DNA of 64,000 bases, taken from NCBI RefSeq assembly GCF_015595025.1, contig NZ_JADNRL010000026.1, forward strand, positions 249,334 to 313,333. Reading direction: 5' to 3'. The position numbers were made by a program, and so were the translations under genes. Positions 63,662-64,000 of this stretch are shown in pieces. Under the pieces are notes generated by a model. The model did not search any database. It was not told the DNA's origin and saw nothing but the letters and a program-made list of their open reading frames with translations. The stretch's first letter is position 1; each line of letters opens with the position of its first letter. The DNA is from Halomonas sp. KAO (GTDB taxonomy: Bacteria; Pseudomonadota; Gammaproteobacteria; Pseudomonadales; Halomonadaceae).

Positions 63662-64000
63662 TCAGGCTTCCTGAAACGCAGCCGGTCGGACGCGCTCTGG
63701 ACGCTGCAGTTCATTGTCCACGCCGCTGTGGTGGTCGAGGTCCTCGTGGGCGGGGCGCACCTGGGGTGGCAGCATGGCGGCGGCTATCGGCTCCCGGCGC
63801 AGGGTGCGGTAGAGACTCAAGGTCATCACCAGGATGAAGACCGCGATGGGTAGCCCGGCGATGATCGAGGCGGTCTGGATCGTCTTCAGGCCCCCGGCGT
63901 AGAGCAGGGCACCGGCGATGCAGCCGATCACCAGGCCCCAGATCACCCGGATCGGCTGGGGCGGTTCGGGACTCCCCATGCTGTCCAGGGTGCACAGCAC
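63662..64000 (-). CDS. BCCT-family transporter, C-terminal part (cut by window edge)
   Basis: The last 112 residues of a betaine/carnitine/choline transporter; the frame is open through base 64000. It begins in the loop after the substrate-binding helix (CTLDSMGSPEPPQPIRVIWG), then has the last two helices (LVIGCIAGALLYAGGLKTIQ and TASIIAGLPIAVFILVMTLS) and a charged cytoplasmic tail of about 45 residues. The family call rests on this C-terminal pattern, shared with the complete BCCT at 15868-17556. As the upstream gene of the DddP-like/flavin oxidoreductase cluster it probably imports their betaine-like substrate. Confidence 0.85.
   Translation of the reverse strand: MLCTLDSMGSPEPPQPIRVIWGLVIGCIAGALLYAGGLKTIQTASIIAGLPIAVFILVMTLSLYRTLRREPIAAAMLPPQVRPAHEDLDHHSGVDNELQRPERVRPAAFQEA

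Overview
The window is high-GC DNA from a moderately halophilic gammaproteobacterium, most likely Halomonas or another member of the Halomonadaceae. This is inferred from gene content: an NhaD-type Na+/H+ antiporter, two BCCT betaine/carnitine-type transporters, betaine-type binding proteins, and complete pathways for using carnitine and sarcosine. No tRNA, rRNA or CRISPR array was seen. The only clear mobile-element gene is an IS481-type transposase cut by the left edge.

Layout. 0-3.1 kb: transposase end, an orphan betaine-type ABC binding protein, glyoxalase I and a small unknown protein. 3.1-9.96 kb: NlpC/P60 lipoprotein, an OmpR/histidine-kinase pair, a small membrane protein, a CBS protein, nhaD, and a TPP riboswitch driving thiM-thiE. 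10-13.3 kb: DMT exporter, a D,D-carboxypeptidase with a SPOR domain, and a TauE/SafE permease. 13.4-17.6 kb: carnitine operon (cdhC-cdhA-cdhB-BCCT). 17.7-19.6 kb: a secreted Gly-Gly-Glu/His repeat protein divergent from an iron-responsive PiuC-like hydroxylase. 19.9-23.7 kb: a GreA/Rnk-like protein, a GlxA/AraC regulator, gamma-butyrobetaine hydroxylase and a decayed CaiX-like gene. 23.7-29.3 kb: a visibly AT-richer island (small membrane protein, SSS symporter, GntR, M20 carbamoylase, amidase). 29.4-35.9 kb: omega-aminotransferase, MmsA, a 43-residue protein, an SSS symporter, an unknown protein and a divergent LysR. 35.9-40 kb: LysR and a TRAP-TAXI transporter whose two genes are both unusual. 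40.3-46.2 kb: aminotransferase, YdiJ and HglS, a route from 2-aminoadipate to 2-oxoglutarate. 46.2-57.3 kb: betaine/sarcosine one-carbon cluster (sdaA, purU, cupin, soxGADB, glyA, GbdR-like regulator). 57.3-58 kb: VapBC-like pair. 58-64 kb: LysR plus a decaying catabolic cluster (Ldh-family pseudogene, FMN/FAD oxidoreductase, TetR remnant, frameshifted DddP-like M24 protein, BCCT end).

How the parts fit. Gamma-butyrobetaine is hydroxylated to carnitine, and the Cdh enzymes take carnitine to glycine betaine. Betaine demethylation (not in the window) ends in sarcosine, which SoxBDAG turns into glycine and methylene-THF. GlyA and SdaA carry these to pyruvate, and PurU recycles folate.

Most notable observations: (1) the TAXI binding protein at 38980-39981 appears circularly permuted, with signal peptide, then the second half, then the first half of the family fold. 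(2) The adjoining TRAP permease has its family-like N-terminus out of frame across a run of nine A, so expression may need slippage. (3) A secreted protein carries GGE tracts and three HHHE clusters next to a Fur-like site. (4) Several genes missed by ordinary ORF calling or in decay were recovered by reading frames by hand. All functional names come from reading the sequence; no database search was run.
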